Positions 35,429 to 46,333 of a DNA stretch of 64,000 bases are shown piece after piece. The notes under the pieces are model-generated. The model saw only the letters and a program-made list of their open reading frames with translations. It was not told the origin of the DNA and did not search any database. Within the stretch, counting starts at the first letter, position 1. The number at the start of each line of letters is the position of its first letter. Source of the DNA: Saccopteryx bilineata (taxonomy: Eukaryota; Chordata; Mammalia; Chiroptera; Emballonuridae); contig NC_089498.1 in assembly GCF_036850765.1 (NCBI RefSeq), positions 70,100,305 through 70,164,304 of the forward strand, written 5' to 3'. A program made the position numbers and the translations under genes.

Positions 35429-35618
35429 CAAGTACTTTCAGTGGTGCCTTTTCTAGGTTCACAAGAGCTGTACCAAAGGGAATTGCTATTGTTGTAAAGT
35501 TGTTGGAATCACTCATCAGGGGACATTCTGGTAGAGTAAGATAAAACCTCAATGCTTCAACATCAGGTAAGGAGCTAGTCAGTTTAGGAATCAGGTTCTT
35601 TTCCAAACTAGCTGCCAC
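35429..35618 (-). CDS. HERC4: HERC4 exon, linker region
   Basis: This 190-nt exon starts in phase 0 after acceptor AAAATATAG (AG at 35620-35619) and ends in phase 1 at donor GTAAGA from 35428. It encodes VAASLEKNLIPKLTSSLPDV, then YLTLPECPLMSDSN and ALVNLEKAPLKVL. Its single trailing G joins AG of the next exon. The LPDVEALRFYLTLPE stretch is shared by HERC3 and HERC4. Confidence 0.95.
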
Positions 35619-36108
35619 CTATATTTTGACAAAGAGTAAAACCTACTTCATTTAAAATAAAAGTACTTCCAAAAAAAAAAATTAGAACTGATAATCTTAT
35701 ACTACAGCAAACATGAAATGGTGAAAGAAAAAAAGAGTCTTGCAATGAATCAGTGAATGTACTTTGGAGCAAAATAAGAATTAATGCCTAAGCATTGCTA
35801 AGAGAATTCTTGTATGTAAGTCTCATTTAAACTCTCTACCTATGTGGTTAAAGACTTAACCAATACGGTAATTAAGGGTCTGCACAAAACATCTGAAAAG
35901 ATTTACAGATTTTTGACAGCTAAATTATAAATGTTTTAAAATAAAACCTTATTTTAATTCTTTTATTTATATATTTAATAAAACCATATAAAGTGCATCA
36001 TAATGAATATAAAACTATAAAGTTAATTAGGTTACAAACATAAAATAACATGCAATAAAAAACTCAAGAGGCTATGTAATACAAATATAAAGTAATTAGA
36101 AAACGAAC

Positions 36109-36220
36109 CTGTTGAGATATCTGAGGATGATCAGGTTGTATAAGTTTGTGGAATAAAAGCCTAGCAGAATTCATATCAACCCCTGAGAATCTGGTGCCTG
36201 TTCTATAGTGATCATCATTG
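36109..36220 (-). CDS. HERC4: HERC4 exon, linker region
   Basis: This 112-nt exon begins with one base completing a serine codon and then reads NDDHYRTGTRFSGVDMNSAR before ending HPQISQQ. Acceptor GAATAG ends at 36221 and donor GTTCGT starts at 36108. Phase agrees with the exons on both sides. Confidence 0.95.
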
Positions 36221-36369
36221 CTATTCAAAAGAAGAGGGAAAAAAATTAAAACTTTAAAATTATTTCACTTATTTAATATTTATATTTAATTATATTTAAT
36301 ATTAATATTTATATTTAATATTTTAAATATAATTTTAAAAATTCAGTATATCAAAGAGTTGCCACTTAC

Positions 36370-36429
36370 CTAACAGCTAAAAAACTTCCATTCAGACAAC
36401 CAGAAGAAGAAAATGTTCCGTCTATTTCA
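36370..36429 (-). CDS. HERC4: HERC4 exon, 60 nt
   Basis: The first base completes an asparagine codon, then EIDGTFSSSGCLNGSFLAV and the first two bases of a serine codon. Acceptor CCTTTTTAG ends at 36430 and donor GTAAGTGG starts at 36369. Only 149 bp of intron separate it from exon 36220-36109. Confidence 0.95.
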
Positions 36430-37246
36430 CTAAAAAGGAATTAAGAAATTACAAAATCACAAAATGAGAAGTATTTTGCTTTTTTAAAATTAAAATTAAT
36501 GTTTAATCTATTATTTAATGCTATAAAAAGCATTCTTCTAATGCTCAATTAGAATAAATCAGAATTTTTTTCATAATAAAGATTAATTAAATAATACTTG
36601 AAAGATGAATGACTATATCCTTGAGTTTCTCAAATATAACTTTTATCCTCTGATCCACTGAACAAATCTGTTCTTAATAAAAATTTTTTTACAAAGACAT
36701 GAACACTTAATTTTCTTAATTGCACATAGCAGTAAATCTCATCTGGGATGTTATTTTTTTGAAGCCGACTCTCTGGACTTTTAAGAAGAATTTCAGTTTG
36801 GAAAACTATCTAAAATTTAAAACTGCTTATCAAGTACAGCCCCTCACCCAACATCAATACAGCCTACCCTTAGAAAACTGTAAGCACTAACAAGTTCATC
36901 TATAAGCAAAATAGTCAAGAAAGTAATACTCATATCTTCCAGGGAGTATAATTATTAAAGACAGTGACTACTATGAAGCTAAAAGAAACATATTTCAAGC
37001 CCAATGCGAAAGTGGCTATATTTAATATTTTAAGTCACTTCATATTATGTACATGCAAGAATTATAATATAAATCTAAATAAAAACATCTCTTAAAGAAT
37101 CCATTAGTATAGAAATTCTAGATATTTTAACTTTTGTATATAAACCACTCAGTGACTGATATTTAATAAAATAAAAATTCCTAAGTACAGGCTGCTCTAC
37201 CAGGAGTTGAGAGGTTGTGTTTCTGTAGGTAAAATGTTTTTCTTAC

Positions 37247-37371
37247 TTGGCTATCTCCACAGGAAACCGTCCAGAGGGATAGCTCAGCCACTTCTGAATC
37301 AGAGCTTCACTCACAGTCCAGATCTGCTTTGAAGAATCAGGATATCTAAAGTCATCTGGTGGCCCACAGTT
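37247..37371 (-). CDS. HERC4: HERC4 exon after the RCC1-like domain
   Basis: This 125-nt exon, phase 0 at its start, reads NCGPPDDFRYPDSSKQIWTV and then SEALIQKWLSYPSGRFPVEI. It ends with two bases of an asparagine codon finished in exon 36429-36370. Acceptor AAATTTAG ends at 37372 and donor GTAAGA starts at 37246. Confidence 0.95.
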
Positions 37372-37653
37372 CTAAATTTTAAACAAGCAGATCAGTCAGA
37401 GAAAAGAGATATTATATATAACTTAAACCTAGACATATCATTCAATATACATTGTATTTAACTTTTTAAGAAACAGAAGTATCTACTGAACACCTATAAC
37501 AAAAATTTCTTAAAATGAATAAGAAAAATCTTGTGAACTTGAGGGAAAAAAAATAAGGTAATTACTTTATAGAACACAAACAATATTAATGTGGGTTTAA
37601 AAATTTCTTCAAAATTATTTCAGCTTAATAATTATTTATATGATTACTATTAC

Positions 37654-37730
37654 CTGGGGGTTAGAGTAATGTGAAAAGCTTTGATCTCCACCTGAGAAAA
37701 TTCTTTTCACACAGAAACTTTCTTCAGACT
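37654..37730 (-). CDS. HERC4: HERC4 exon, end of RCC1-like domain
   Basis: This 77-nt exon has acceptor TTATCACAG ending at 37731 and donor GTAATA from 37653. Two leading bases complete GAG with the last G of exon 48056-47896. It reads SEESFCVKRIFSGGDQSFSH and ends YSNPQ. The GGDQSF motif resembles an RCC1 blade strand (compare GG-x-HS in other repeats). It is spliced to the upstream exon across a 10-kb intron. Confidence 0.95.
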
Positions 37731-37761
37731 CTGTGATAAAAAAAAAAATCAAGATTTATAT

Positions 37762-38144
37762 TACTTTTTTTTTTTTTTTTTGCATTTTTCTGAAGCTGGA
37801 AACAGGGAGAGACAGTCAGACAGACTCCCGCATACGCCCGACCGGGATCCACCCGGCACACCCACCAGGGGGCGACGCTCTGCCCATCCTGGGCGTGGCC
37901 ATGTTGCGACCAGAGCCACTCTAGCGCCTGAGGCAGTGGCCACAGAGCCATCCCCAGCGCTCGGGCCATCTTTACTCCAATGGAGCCTTGGCTGCGGGAG
38001 GGGAAGAGAGAGACAGAGAGGAAGGCGGGGCGGAGGGGTGGAGAAGCAAATGGGCGCTTCTCCTGTGTGCCCTGGCCGGGAATCGAACCCGGGTCCTCCG
38101 CACGCTAGGCCGACGCTCTACCGCTGAGCCAACCGGCCAGGGCC
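37762..38144 (-). repeat. SINE-B, young copy just 5' of an exon
   Basis: Minus-strand, so sense to HERC4, with an intact head and tail (TTTTTTTTTTGCATTTTTCT). Target copies TATATTAC lie at about 37757 and 38145. Almost identical to the copy at 25955 apart from a missing internal duplicate. It ends about 30 bp upstream of the acceptor of exon 37730-37654, so its poly-A tail adjoins that acceptor. Confidence 0.95.
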
Positions 38145-38394
38145 TATATTACATTTTTCAAAGCAGCAAATATGCTACCGGACTTTCTCTTAATCAGATC
38201 TCCCATTCATGAACTCAATGATATAAAATGAACTGAAATATTCTAACCGCTATGGAAATGAGACTGACCAAGTGACAAACCAAACATTAAATGGTTTCAT
38301 AAGCATAAGCAGCATTTGGTAAGTTTACAAATCTTTCTTCTGACTTGCACACACACAAAAAAACAGTGGTGTTTTCTAGTCTGTATCTTTATTA

Positions 38395-38760
38395 TCACAA
38401 CAATTTTAAACTGAACATACAATATGGTTCTAGAATAGGCACATGAAACCTGTATAATTATGCTATCCGGTGTCACCCCAATAAATCCAATTTTAAAAAA
38501 AGAAGAAACATCAAACAAAAAAGATTTACAGGGAATAAACTGATGGTTGCTGGTTATAAAAACGCATGAGGATATAAAGTACAGCACAGGGAACATAGTC
38601 AATAATTTTGTAATAACTATGTATGGTGCCACATGGGTACTAGATTTACTGGGGTGGTGACTGCAAGTTATATAAAATCAAATTACTAGCTTGTACACCT
38701 GAAACTAATATAATATTGTACGTCAACCATAATGGAAAATTTTTTAAAATAAAATGATGA
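38395..38760 (+). mobile_element. L1 3' UTR fragments
   Basis: ATGAAACCTGTATAATTATG and CACCCCAATAAATCC mark one L1 3' tip. GATGGTTGCTGGTTATAAAA, CATAGTCAATAATTTTGTAA and CTTGTACACCTGAAACTAAT mark a second, related 3' UTR up to about 38755. Confidence 0.7.
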
Positions 38761-39309
38761 TGTAAAAATTGAATGAAAGGTGCAAAAGACAGTTCAAAAG
38801 AAAATTAAAAAATTCATTTTTAAAAGAATGACACAAACAAGTAAAATGTTAACTCTTGAGTAAATATCTCATAGTACAAAATTATTTTCTTTTTGAATAT
38901 TACTGTACAAATGAAAGACAACACCCACAGCTCTTTCATGGCAACTACTTACTAGTAAAATCCAAATCAGTTCCAAAAATATAAAAATGAATAAGCAAAT
39001 TTAGTAGAAGGAAAGAAGGGGTAATAAACTCCATTTCAAAAAGATATTCAGACACTCTTCTCCTCCAACTGGAGAGTATTTATTATCAAAAATACTTCTG
39101 GGCTAGTAGAGTACCACATACCAATACAGCAAAGCTTCACACTGTAACTTAAGGCTAGTTATTTCCAAATATAATCCATTTCTGGCATCCTATTTCCAAC
39201 CTACACCCTTTATTCACCTATTTCTTTTTTTAAATTTTTTATTCACCTATTTCATCACCTTATATTATTTGTAAACATAGTTACTAAAGAATTATAAGTT
39301 CATTTTAAA
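38761..39309. other. HERC4: HERC4 intron, unassigned
   Basis: AT-rich intron with no repeat I recognise. Confidence 0.4.
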
Positions 39310-39478
39310 AATATTTTAAATTATTTATTTTTAGAGAGAGAAATATTGATTTGTTATTCTACTTATTTTTGCATTCATTGGTTGATTTTTTATGTGCCCT
39401 GACCAGGGGTTGAACTCACAACCTTGGCATGTTGGGTAATGATCTTACTAACTGAGCTACCTGTGGCTGCCCAGGGCT
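39310..39478 (-). repeat. Diverged SINE (D-like)
   Basis: Minus-strand copy: TTATTTTTAGAGAGAGAAAT tail side, TGCCCTGACCAGGGGTTGAA body, GAGCTACCTGTGGCTGCCCA at the head. Confidence 0.75.
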
Positions 39479-39898
39479 CACAACTATAAATTCTTATGGA
39501 AGGGACCACATCTTAATTTCCTTGATTATTCCCTCCTACAAAAGTACACATTTATTAAAAAAAAACTCAATACCAATTTAATTAATTGGAATACATAATA
39601 CAGAATAATATTTACCTAACTTAGGACATCATCATAAGAACTTCAGAGTTCAGAATATTAATACGACCAAACCTTCCACAAGTAACAAGAGTGCTTTAAG
39701 GGCAAAAGCAACTTTTAAGAATAGATTAAAAGGGTAAACAAACTGATTATTCAACTTTAAAAAATCTTTTCTCTCCAGCATTCTCACACGTCTACATGAA
39801 ATCATTCACTTTCCCAAAAAAATTAGTGTAGTGGGATGCTATTCTTTTACTCCTAAAATGTAATTCTTTTCTCTATAAATATGTATCAAGAAGACAAT
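39479..39898. other. HERC4: HERC4 intron, unassigned
   Basis: No recognisable exon or repeat. Confidence 0.4.
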
Positions 39899-39900
39899 GA

Positions 39901-40265
39901 GCCTGACCAGGTGGTGGCACAGTGGATAGAGTGTCAGACTGGGATGCAGAGGACCCAGGTTCGAGACCCCAAGGTAGCCAGCTTGAGCGCGGGCTCATCT
40001 GGTTTGAGCAAAAAGCCCACCAGCTTGAACCCAAGGTCACTGGCTCAAGCAAGGGGTTACTCGGTCTGCTGAAGGCCCACGGTCAGGGCACGTATGAGAA
40101 AGCAATCAATGAACAACTAAGGTGCTGCAACGTGCAATGAAAAACTAATGACTGATGCTTCTCATCTCTCTCTGTTCCTGTCTGCCTGTCCCTGTCTATC
40201 CCTCTCTCTCACTCACTCTGTCTCTGTAAAAAATAAATAAATAAAATTAAAAAAAAAAAAAAAGA
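39901..40265 (+). repeat. SINE-A
   Basis: Head GCCTGACCAGGTGGTGGCAC, AGCTTGAGCGCGGGCTCATC module, tail AAAAAATAAATAAATAAAAT. A GAAGA-type flank is repeated on both sides (AAGAAGACA at about 39889 and 40266). Confidence 0.93.
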
Positions 40266-40583
40266 AAGAAGACAGATGACCAGGGAGTATGAGGGAAGAA
40301 GGCAGATGACTAATCTACAGAACATGAATGGGCTTCTGGGGACTGTGAGTAGGACATCAAAAATTATTTTCTTTAATTCCTTTTAATTAATTATACTCCA
40401 AAAGTTTGTAAAGTCTAGTCATTTATCCTATACTGCTAGCTTCCTGTAGAATAGATTTTGCTGACTCTATCCTCAAGTTTTCTCCTAACATTTTTCGTGG
40501 ATATTCTATATATCCTGCATATTGGTAGTTGCAACTAGAGAGAACTTAATTAGTCTGATTATTTCAACATAATTATTACATAG

Positions 40584-40882
40584 GCCTGACCAGGTGGTTG
40601 GGCAGTGGATACAGCATCAGCCTGGGAAATTGAGGACCCAGCTTAGAAACCCAAGGTCGCCAGCTTATCTGGCTGGAGCATGGGATTATAGACACGATTC
40701 CATGGTTGCTGGCTTGAGCCCAAAGTCGCTGGCTTGAGGAAGGGGTCACTGGCTCAGCTGGAGACCCCTGGTCAAGGCACTTATCAGAAACAATCAATGA
40801 ACTAAAGTGCACAACTATGAGTTGATGTTTCTCTTCCCTCTCCCTTTCTGTCTGTCTCTGTAAAAACAAAACAAAATAAAAA
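40584..40882 (+). repeat. SINE-A variant with different internal modules
   Basis: Head GCCTGACCAGGTGGTTGGGC, modules CATGGTTGCTGGCTTGAGCC and AAAGTCGCTGGCTTGAGG, and tail AAAACAAAACAAAATAAAA. Confidence 0.85.
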
Positions 40883-41205
40883 CACTATTACATGGTTAAG
40901 AAAGATGGGTTCCAGCAGGAAGCACATGTGTGGTTAGGTTCCTTTTTGTGATGTTAGTAACCACTCATGCTCCATGCTTAGACCACTCATTGTGGGTTGA
41001 AAAGGATGAAACACTAACATTACTTCTATATCTTACAGCTGGACCATTAGCTTTTTCCTATCTACTACACAGCTTGTTACCCTGCAATAAGGAAAGAAAG
41101 GTTTAATGCCTTATCATTTTCATTTATTTACTATACTCTTGCTTTTTGAATCTGTATTTCTTGATACTATATAAGGTAATAATTTTTGCATGTTTTTTTT
41201 TTTTT
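40883..41205. other. HERC4: HERC4 intron, unassigned
   Basis: No recognisable exon or repeat. Confidence 0.4.
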
Positions 41206-41525
41206 TAATTTTTACAGAGACAGAGAGAGAGTCAGAGAGAGGACAGATAGACAGGAACGGAAAGAGATGAGAAGCATCAATCATTAGTTTTTCATTGCAA
41301 CACCTTAGTTGTTCATTGATTGCTCTCTCATATGTGCCTTGACCGTGGGGCTACAGCAGACTGAGTAACCCCTTGCTCAAGCCAGCGACCTTGGGTCCAA
41401 GCTGGTGAGCTTTGCTCAAACCAGATGAGCCTGAGCTCAAGCTGGTGACCTCGGGGGGTCTCGAACCTGGGTCCTCCGCATCCCAGTCCGATGCTCTATC
41501 CACTGCGCCTCCGCCTGGTCAGGCT
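41193..41525 (-). repeat. SINE-A
   Basis: Minus-strand copy from the poly-T tail (41192-41206) to GCCTCCGCCTGGTCAGGC. Target copies TGCATGTTTTTT / TACATGTTTTTT flank it. Confidence 0.93.
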
Positions 41526-41775
41526 ACATGTTTTTTAATAACATGAAGTTTGTTTTCCAGAGCTTCTTTCAATTTACCTATTTGGTATCTTCAGACTTGA
41601 CTAACTTATTTATTAGGTATCTTCCTATCTTGCTCACCAATATCTATAAAGACTTTAAAAATTGATGTTATTAATCATAGGTTGTATCTGCTACAAATAT
41701 TTTCATGTGTTAGGTAATTCTTCTCCCTTCTCCATAGGTGAGTTTTGCCTTGTTTTAAGCTTATAAAAAAGCACA

Positions 41776-42147
41776 CCCTGGCCGGTTGGCTCAGTGGTAG
41801 AACATCGGCCTGGCGTGCGGAAGTCTCGGGTTAGATTCCTAGCCAGGGCACACAGGAGAGGCGCCCATCTGCTTCTCCACTCCTCCCCCTCTCCTTCCTC
41901 TCTCTCTCTCTCTTCCCCTCCCGCAGCCGAGGCTCCATTGGAGCAAAAGATGGCCCGGGCGCTGGGGATGGCTCCTTGGCCTCTGCCCCAGGCACTAGAG
42001 TGGCTCTGGTCGCAACAGAGCGATGCCCCGGATGGGCAGAGCATCGACCCCTGGTGGGCATGCCAGGTGGATCCCGGTCAGGTGCATGCGGGAGTCTGTC
42101 TGACTGCCTCCCCGTTTCCAGCTTCAGAAAAATACAAAAAAAAAAAA
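41776..42147 (+). repeat. SINE-B
   Basis: Head CCCTGGCCGGTTGGCTCAGT, B box GGTTAGATTCC, GATGGCCCGGGCGCTGGGGA middle, tail AAAAATACAAAAAAAAAA. Confidence 0.95.
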
Positions 42148-42473
42148 AGTACTACCTCTTCCACCTATAACACAAAACTTTAAACAATTTTGGCACTCTT
42201 TTTCTATCCCAAGTGTTCTCCAAGTCTTTCTCCAAAAGCCATTAACAATCAAATTGAATTTGAATTTGAAAAAAACAACACTATATACAACGCCTTATAT
42301 AGGAATTTTTTACCCTGAACTTTCCATTAAATTATAATAATCTGAATACCCATGCATATACCAATAATCTGACTTAACAGTTACAGTTTCATAATATATG
42401 TTGCCATATTTAGGAGGCCTAGTTCAGCTTCTCATTACTATAACAAAATACATTGCCAAGAAAAATTGTGAAG
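42148..42473. other. HERC4: HERC4 intron, unassigned
   Basis: No recognisable exon or repeat. TTGAATTTGAATTTGAA is a short simple repeat near 42255. Confidence 0.4.
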
Positions 42474-42850
42474 CCTGACCAGGCAGTAGCGCAGTGGATA
42501 GAGCGCCAAACTGGGATGCAGAGAAGCCAGGTTCAAAACCCTGAGGTCGCCAGCTTGAGCGGGGGCTCACCAGCTTGAGCACAGGGTTACTGGCTTGAGC
42601 ATGGGATCATAGACATGACCCCATGGTTGCTGGCTTGAGCCCAAGGTTGCTGGCTTGAGCAAGGGGTCACTCACTCTGCTGTAGCCCCCCTCCCTCCATC
42701 AAAGCACATATGAGAAAAGCAATTAATGAACATCTAAGAAGACTAAGGAGCTGCAATGAATAATTGATGCTTCTCATCTCCCTCCCTTTGTTTGTCCCTA
42801 TCTCTGTCTCTCTGTCACACACACACACACACCAAAACAAAAAAAGAAAA
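42474..42850 (+). repeat. SINE-A variant with extra GCTTGAGC modules
   Basis: Head GCCTGACCAGGCAGTAGCGC, then five GCTTGAGC-type modules instead of the usual three or four, and an (AC)n tail at 42817-42832. Flanks AAAAATTGTGAAG are repeated at about 42462 and 42849. Confidence 0.9.
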
Positions 42851-43004
42851 ATTGTGAAGACTTTTAAATTGCCCTCCCAAAAAAAGTGTGTGTGTACACA
42901 AACACATACACACACACACACACTTGATTAAGGCACCTCCCCTTCACTAATATCTCCACTTAAAAGGTGTTTTTGAGCTATTTACACAATTCTGTAAATT
43001 GCAC

Positions 43005-43230
43005 CGCTGTCCCTCCACATCTGTGGGCATTGTTTCTAGGACCACCCCACCACCACCAGGACACCACCAGTCACAGGTGCTTAAGTCCCTTATATAAAAT
43101 GGCATGGTACAATGTATACAACTGGCCTTCTGCACCTGCAGGTTCCCAATCACAGATAAAAAGTACTGTTTTCAATCCACAGTTGGTTGGACCTGTGCAT
43201 GCAAAACCTGCAGATACAATGGACCAATGT
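43005..43230. mobile_element. Old Tigger/MER2-like remnant
   Basis: GCTGTCCCTCCACATCTGTG, TTATATAAAATGGCATGGTA and AACCTGCAGATACAATGGAC match in order the pattern of MER2/Tigger-type elements. Related to the copy at 13176, in the other orientation. Confidence 0.6.
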
Positions 43231-43314
43231 ATTTCTATTCAGAAGCAATTATAACGGAGATACAACTATGTACAAGTATATACTTTTGATTTACAAGGAA
43301 AAGGAATGGTTTTG

Positions 43315-43640
43315 GGTTTTTTTTACAGAGATAGAGAGTCAGAGAGAGGGATAGATAAGGACAGACAGACAGGAACAGAGAAAGATGAGAAGCATCAATC
43401 ATTAGTATTTCATTGAAACACCTTAGTTGTTCATTGATTGCTTTCTCATATGTGCCTTGACCGTGGGGCTATGGCAGACCGAGTAACCCCTTGCTCGAGC
43501 CAGCGACCTTGGGTCCAAGCTGGTGAGCTTTGCTCAAATCAGATGAGCCCGTGCTCAAGCTGGCGACCTCGGGGTCTCGAACCTGGGTCCTCTGCATCCC
43601 AGTCCGACACTCTATCCACTGTGCCACTGCCCGGTCAGGC
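43315..43640 (-). repeat. SINE-A
   Basis: Minus-strand copy: TTTTTTTACAGAGATAGAGA tail to GTGCCACTGCCCGGTCAGGC head. AAAAGGAATGGTTTT / AAAAGGAATTTTTTT flanks suggest the target duplication. Confidence 0.93.
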
Positions 43641-44425
43641 AGAAAAGGAATTTTTTTTGATGGTCCCTGAAACCCTTTAAATTCTTAGGAATTATTCTGG
43701 ACCTCAGTACCTCAGAAAATGACTATGTTTAAAAATAGGGCCTCTAAAGAAGTGATTAAGGTAAAATGAGGTTGTTATGGTGCAGAGTAAATCCAATATG
43801 CCTGGATTTCTGATTATGTGGGCTAAAAGTTCTCATACTTACTGTATTAAAATTAAGAAATTAACAAAATACTGATTTATTTGAAGATGAGCAATAACTA
43901 ATGCACTGCATGTTAATATAGATAACGTCTCAGTATTAATATTAAGGTAATTTTGCTTGACTATCCTCAAGTGTCAGTTTGTACCACAATATGAAGGAGC
44001 AAAACTGAAGACGAAACATGCTTAACTGAATTTTATTTGCCTTGGTTTATACTTGACTCTGAAAGAAGGTATAAAATGTGTCACAATTTTAGCAAAGTTC
44101 ACTCAGTTTTGAAGGGTGTGCACCTATGATTTTACTAGTTAATGCCTTCATCTATCTTACAAAATGTTTTTTATTTTTTGTAAAATCAGCTACATAGCAG
44201 TAATTCTGTGTCTTAATAGAATACTTTTCTATGCTTTATTGTCTTTCATTTTTTAAGAGGAAAAAAGGACAAAGATTCCTCACTCATAAAAGAGCTAGTC
44301 TTTTCAATAACATTACTATCTCTATTTTTGAAATTTTTATTGTCATTTTGATAAAAAAAAGGAGCTAAGTATTATATCTTAACAAAGTGTTCAAATCTCC
44401 CCTCACAACTTTTTTGATATTTGCC
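43641..44425. other. HERC4: HERC4 intron, mostly unassigned
   Basis: The stretch 43690-43810 shares GTGATTAAGGTAAAATGA with the ancient repeat at 44430, suggesting a second fragment of the same family. The rest is unassigned AT-rich intron. Confidence 0.4.
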
Positions 44426-44429
44426 TTTC

Positions 44430-44825
44430 TGCTATGAGCTGAACTGTGTCACCACCCAAAATGCTTATGTTGAAGCCCTAACCCCAGCACCTCAGAATAT
44501 GGCTGTATCTGGAGATTTAGATAAGTGATTAAGGTAAAATGAAGTTGCTACAGCAGGGCCCTAACCCAATATGCCTGGTGCCCTTATTCCTTATTAAAAG
44601 AGGAAGAGACACTAGCAATGCACATACACAGAAAAATTCATGTGAGGACACAACAAAAAGGCAGTCGTTTGCATGTAAAGAGAGCTCTCAGAAAAAACCA
44701 AACCTGACAACATCTGCTGTTATGCTTTGAGCCTCCATAACTGTGAGAAAATAAATTACTGTTGTTTAATCCATTCAGTCAGTGGTATTTAATTATGGCA
44801 GCCCTAGCAAACTAACAGCACCCAA
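44430..44825 (+). repeat. Ancient mammalian interspersed repeat
   Basis: TGAGCTGAACTGTGTCACCA, ATGTTGAAGCCCTAACCCC, AGAGGAAGAGACACTAGCAA, ATGTGAGGACACAACAAAAA, AACTGTGAGAAAATAAATTA and GGCAGCCCTAGCAAACTAAC occur in order, as in a common old mammalian repeat. I recall it as probably LTR-type but am not sure of its class. About 75-80 percent identity by eye. Confidence 0.6.
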
Positions 44826-44995
44826 ACTCAAATCCTAAATATAGAAAAATGAAACTTACCAAATAACTTTCATGTGCTAGTGAAAGTATCTTTGAGATCT
44901 CCCACAAAAACATACAAGAAAAAAAGATTTCTTTCAACATACAGGAATGGATGTGAGAAAATTAGTTCTTATTATTAAGAGTTACATGGATCCTG

Positions 44996-45245
44996 GCTGG
45001 TTGGCTCAGGAGTAGAGCATCAGCCCAGCATGTGGAAGTCCCAGGTTTTGATTCCTGGTCAGGGCACACAGAAGCAACTATCTGCTTCTTCAACCATCCC
45101 CCTTCTCTCTCTCTGTCTCTCTCTCTCCCTTTTCCTTCCTGAAGGCACAGCTCAAACAGTTAGAGCAGGCTTGATCCATGGCCTTCCCTCAAGTGCTAAA
45201 ATAAAATAGCTCAGTTGCCAAACAATGGAGCAGTGGCCCCAGATG
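44996..45245 (+). repeat. SINE-B, 3'-truncated
   Basis: Head ATCCTGGCTGGTTGGCTCAG through AATGGAGCAGTGGCCCCAGA, then the element stops abruptly where a hAT end begins. Confidence 0.88.
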
Positions 45246-45310
45246 GTGACCCCTGTGTTTTGGTCGTTTGACCCCCGCCGGGGTCGCGACCCACAGGTTG
45301 AGAACCGCTG
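45246..45310 (-). mobile_element. hAT terminal fragment, SPIN-like
   Basis: On the minus strand it begins CAGCGGTTCTCAACCTGTGG, a typical hAT terminal repeat like those of SPIN/OposCharlie elements, and continues GGTCGCGACCCCGGCGGGGG. Only about 65 bp remain, with the other end missing. Its subfamily is from memory. Confidence 0.65.
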
Positions 45311-45645
45311 ATTTACAACAACATGGGTGGGCCTTGATAACATTATAACTGAGTGAAACAAGTAAATCAGAAAAAACTAAGAACTGTGTGATTCCATACA
45401 TAGGTGGGACATAAAAATGAGACTAAGAGATAAGGACAAGAAGATGGTGGTTACGGGGGGAGGGGCACAAAGAAAGCCAGATAGAAGGTGACACAGGACA
45501 GTTTGACTTTGGGTGATGGGTATGCAGCATAATCAAGTGTGGAGGTAGCCTGGGGGTGTTTTCTCTGAACATATGTACCCTGATTTATCAATGTCACCCC
45601 ATTAAAATTAATAACAATAAAATAAAGAAAATGAAGGAAAAAAAG
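45311..45645 (+). mobile_element. 5'-truncated L1, young 3' end
   Basis: TTTACAACAACATGGGTGGG through the 3' UTR (TTTGACTTTGGGTGATGGGT, TATGTACCCTGATTTATCAA) to an A-rich tail. Same 3' UTR type as the near-full-length L1 at 57645-57995. Confidence 0.85.
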
Positions 45646-45654
45646 GTACCTCAA

Positions 45655-45870
45655 ATAAGGAGTTATATGATATTTGTCTTCTTATGTCTGGCTTCTTTCA
45701 CTTATGTTTTCAAAGTTGATCCATATTGTAGCATAGATAACAATTTCATTCCTTTTTATGGCTGACTACTACTTGATTACATGTATGTACCACCTTTTTT
45801 CATCTATTCATCAGATGGGCACTTAAAAGTTGTTTGTACCTTTTGGCTACTGTGAATCAGTATTTTTTTA
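45655..45870 (-). mobile_element. Old L1 3' region, minus strand
   Basis: TTGTCTTCTTATGTCTGGCT, ATGGCTGACTACTACTTGAT and CATCTATTCATCAGATGGGC are reverse-complement L1 ORF2 end/3' sequence. Confidence 0.65.
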
Positions 45871-46332
45871 TAAAAATAAATTATAGCAAATGACTACTTT
45901 TAAAACTCTTATCTCCCTTCTCATTTTAATGCAAATACATAATCTCAAGGTATACAGCTTCAATGGTGACAATATGCACTTCCAAGTGACTAAATCATAT
46001 AAGCAGAAAAACATGTTTCTTTACAATACTCATACTGCTTTAAAATACAAAATCCATTAGGTGATTAGTGCCTTTTATGGAAGAAATGGATATGATGAAA
46101 CATCAACATGCTGCTGAGGACACAAGGATAAGTAAACTAAGATTAAAATAAATGCTCCAAACCTAAAAGTAACAGGAAGAAAATAAAGCCATATTCGAAA
46201 TACAAAATCAAACAAAGGACAAGAAAAAAAATAGTATTACATCTTAAACTTTGTATATAAAAAAAAAAAGCATAGCTGAGACAGCCTTTTAGTTACCAAA
46301 AATATATTAAAAAAATAATAATCTTCAAGGTT
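45871..46332. other. HERC4: HERC4 intron, unassigned
   Basis: No recognisable exon or repeat. Confidence 0.4.
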
Positions 46333-46333
46333 G

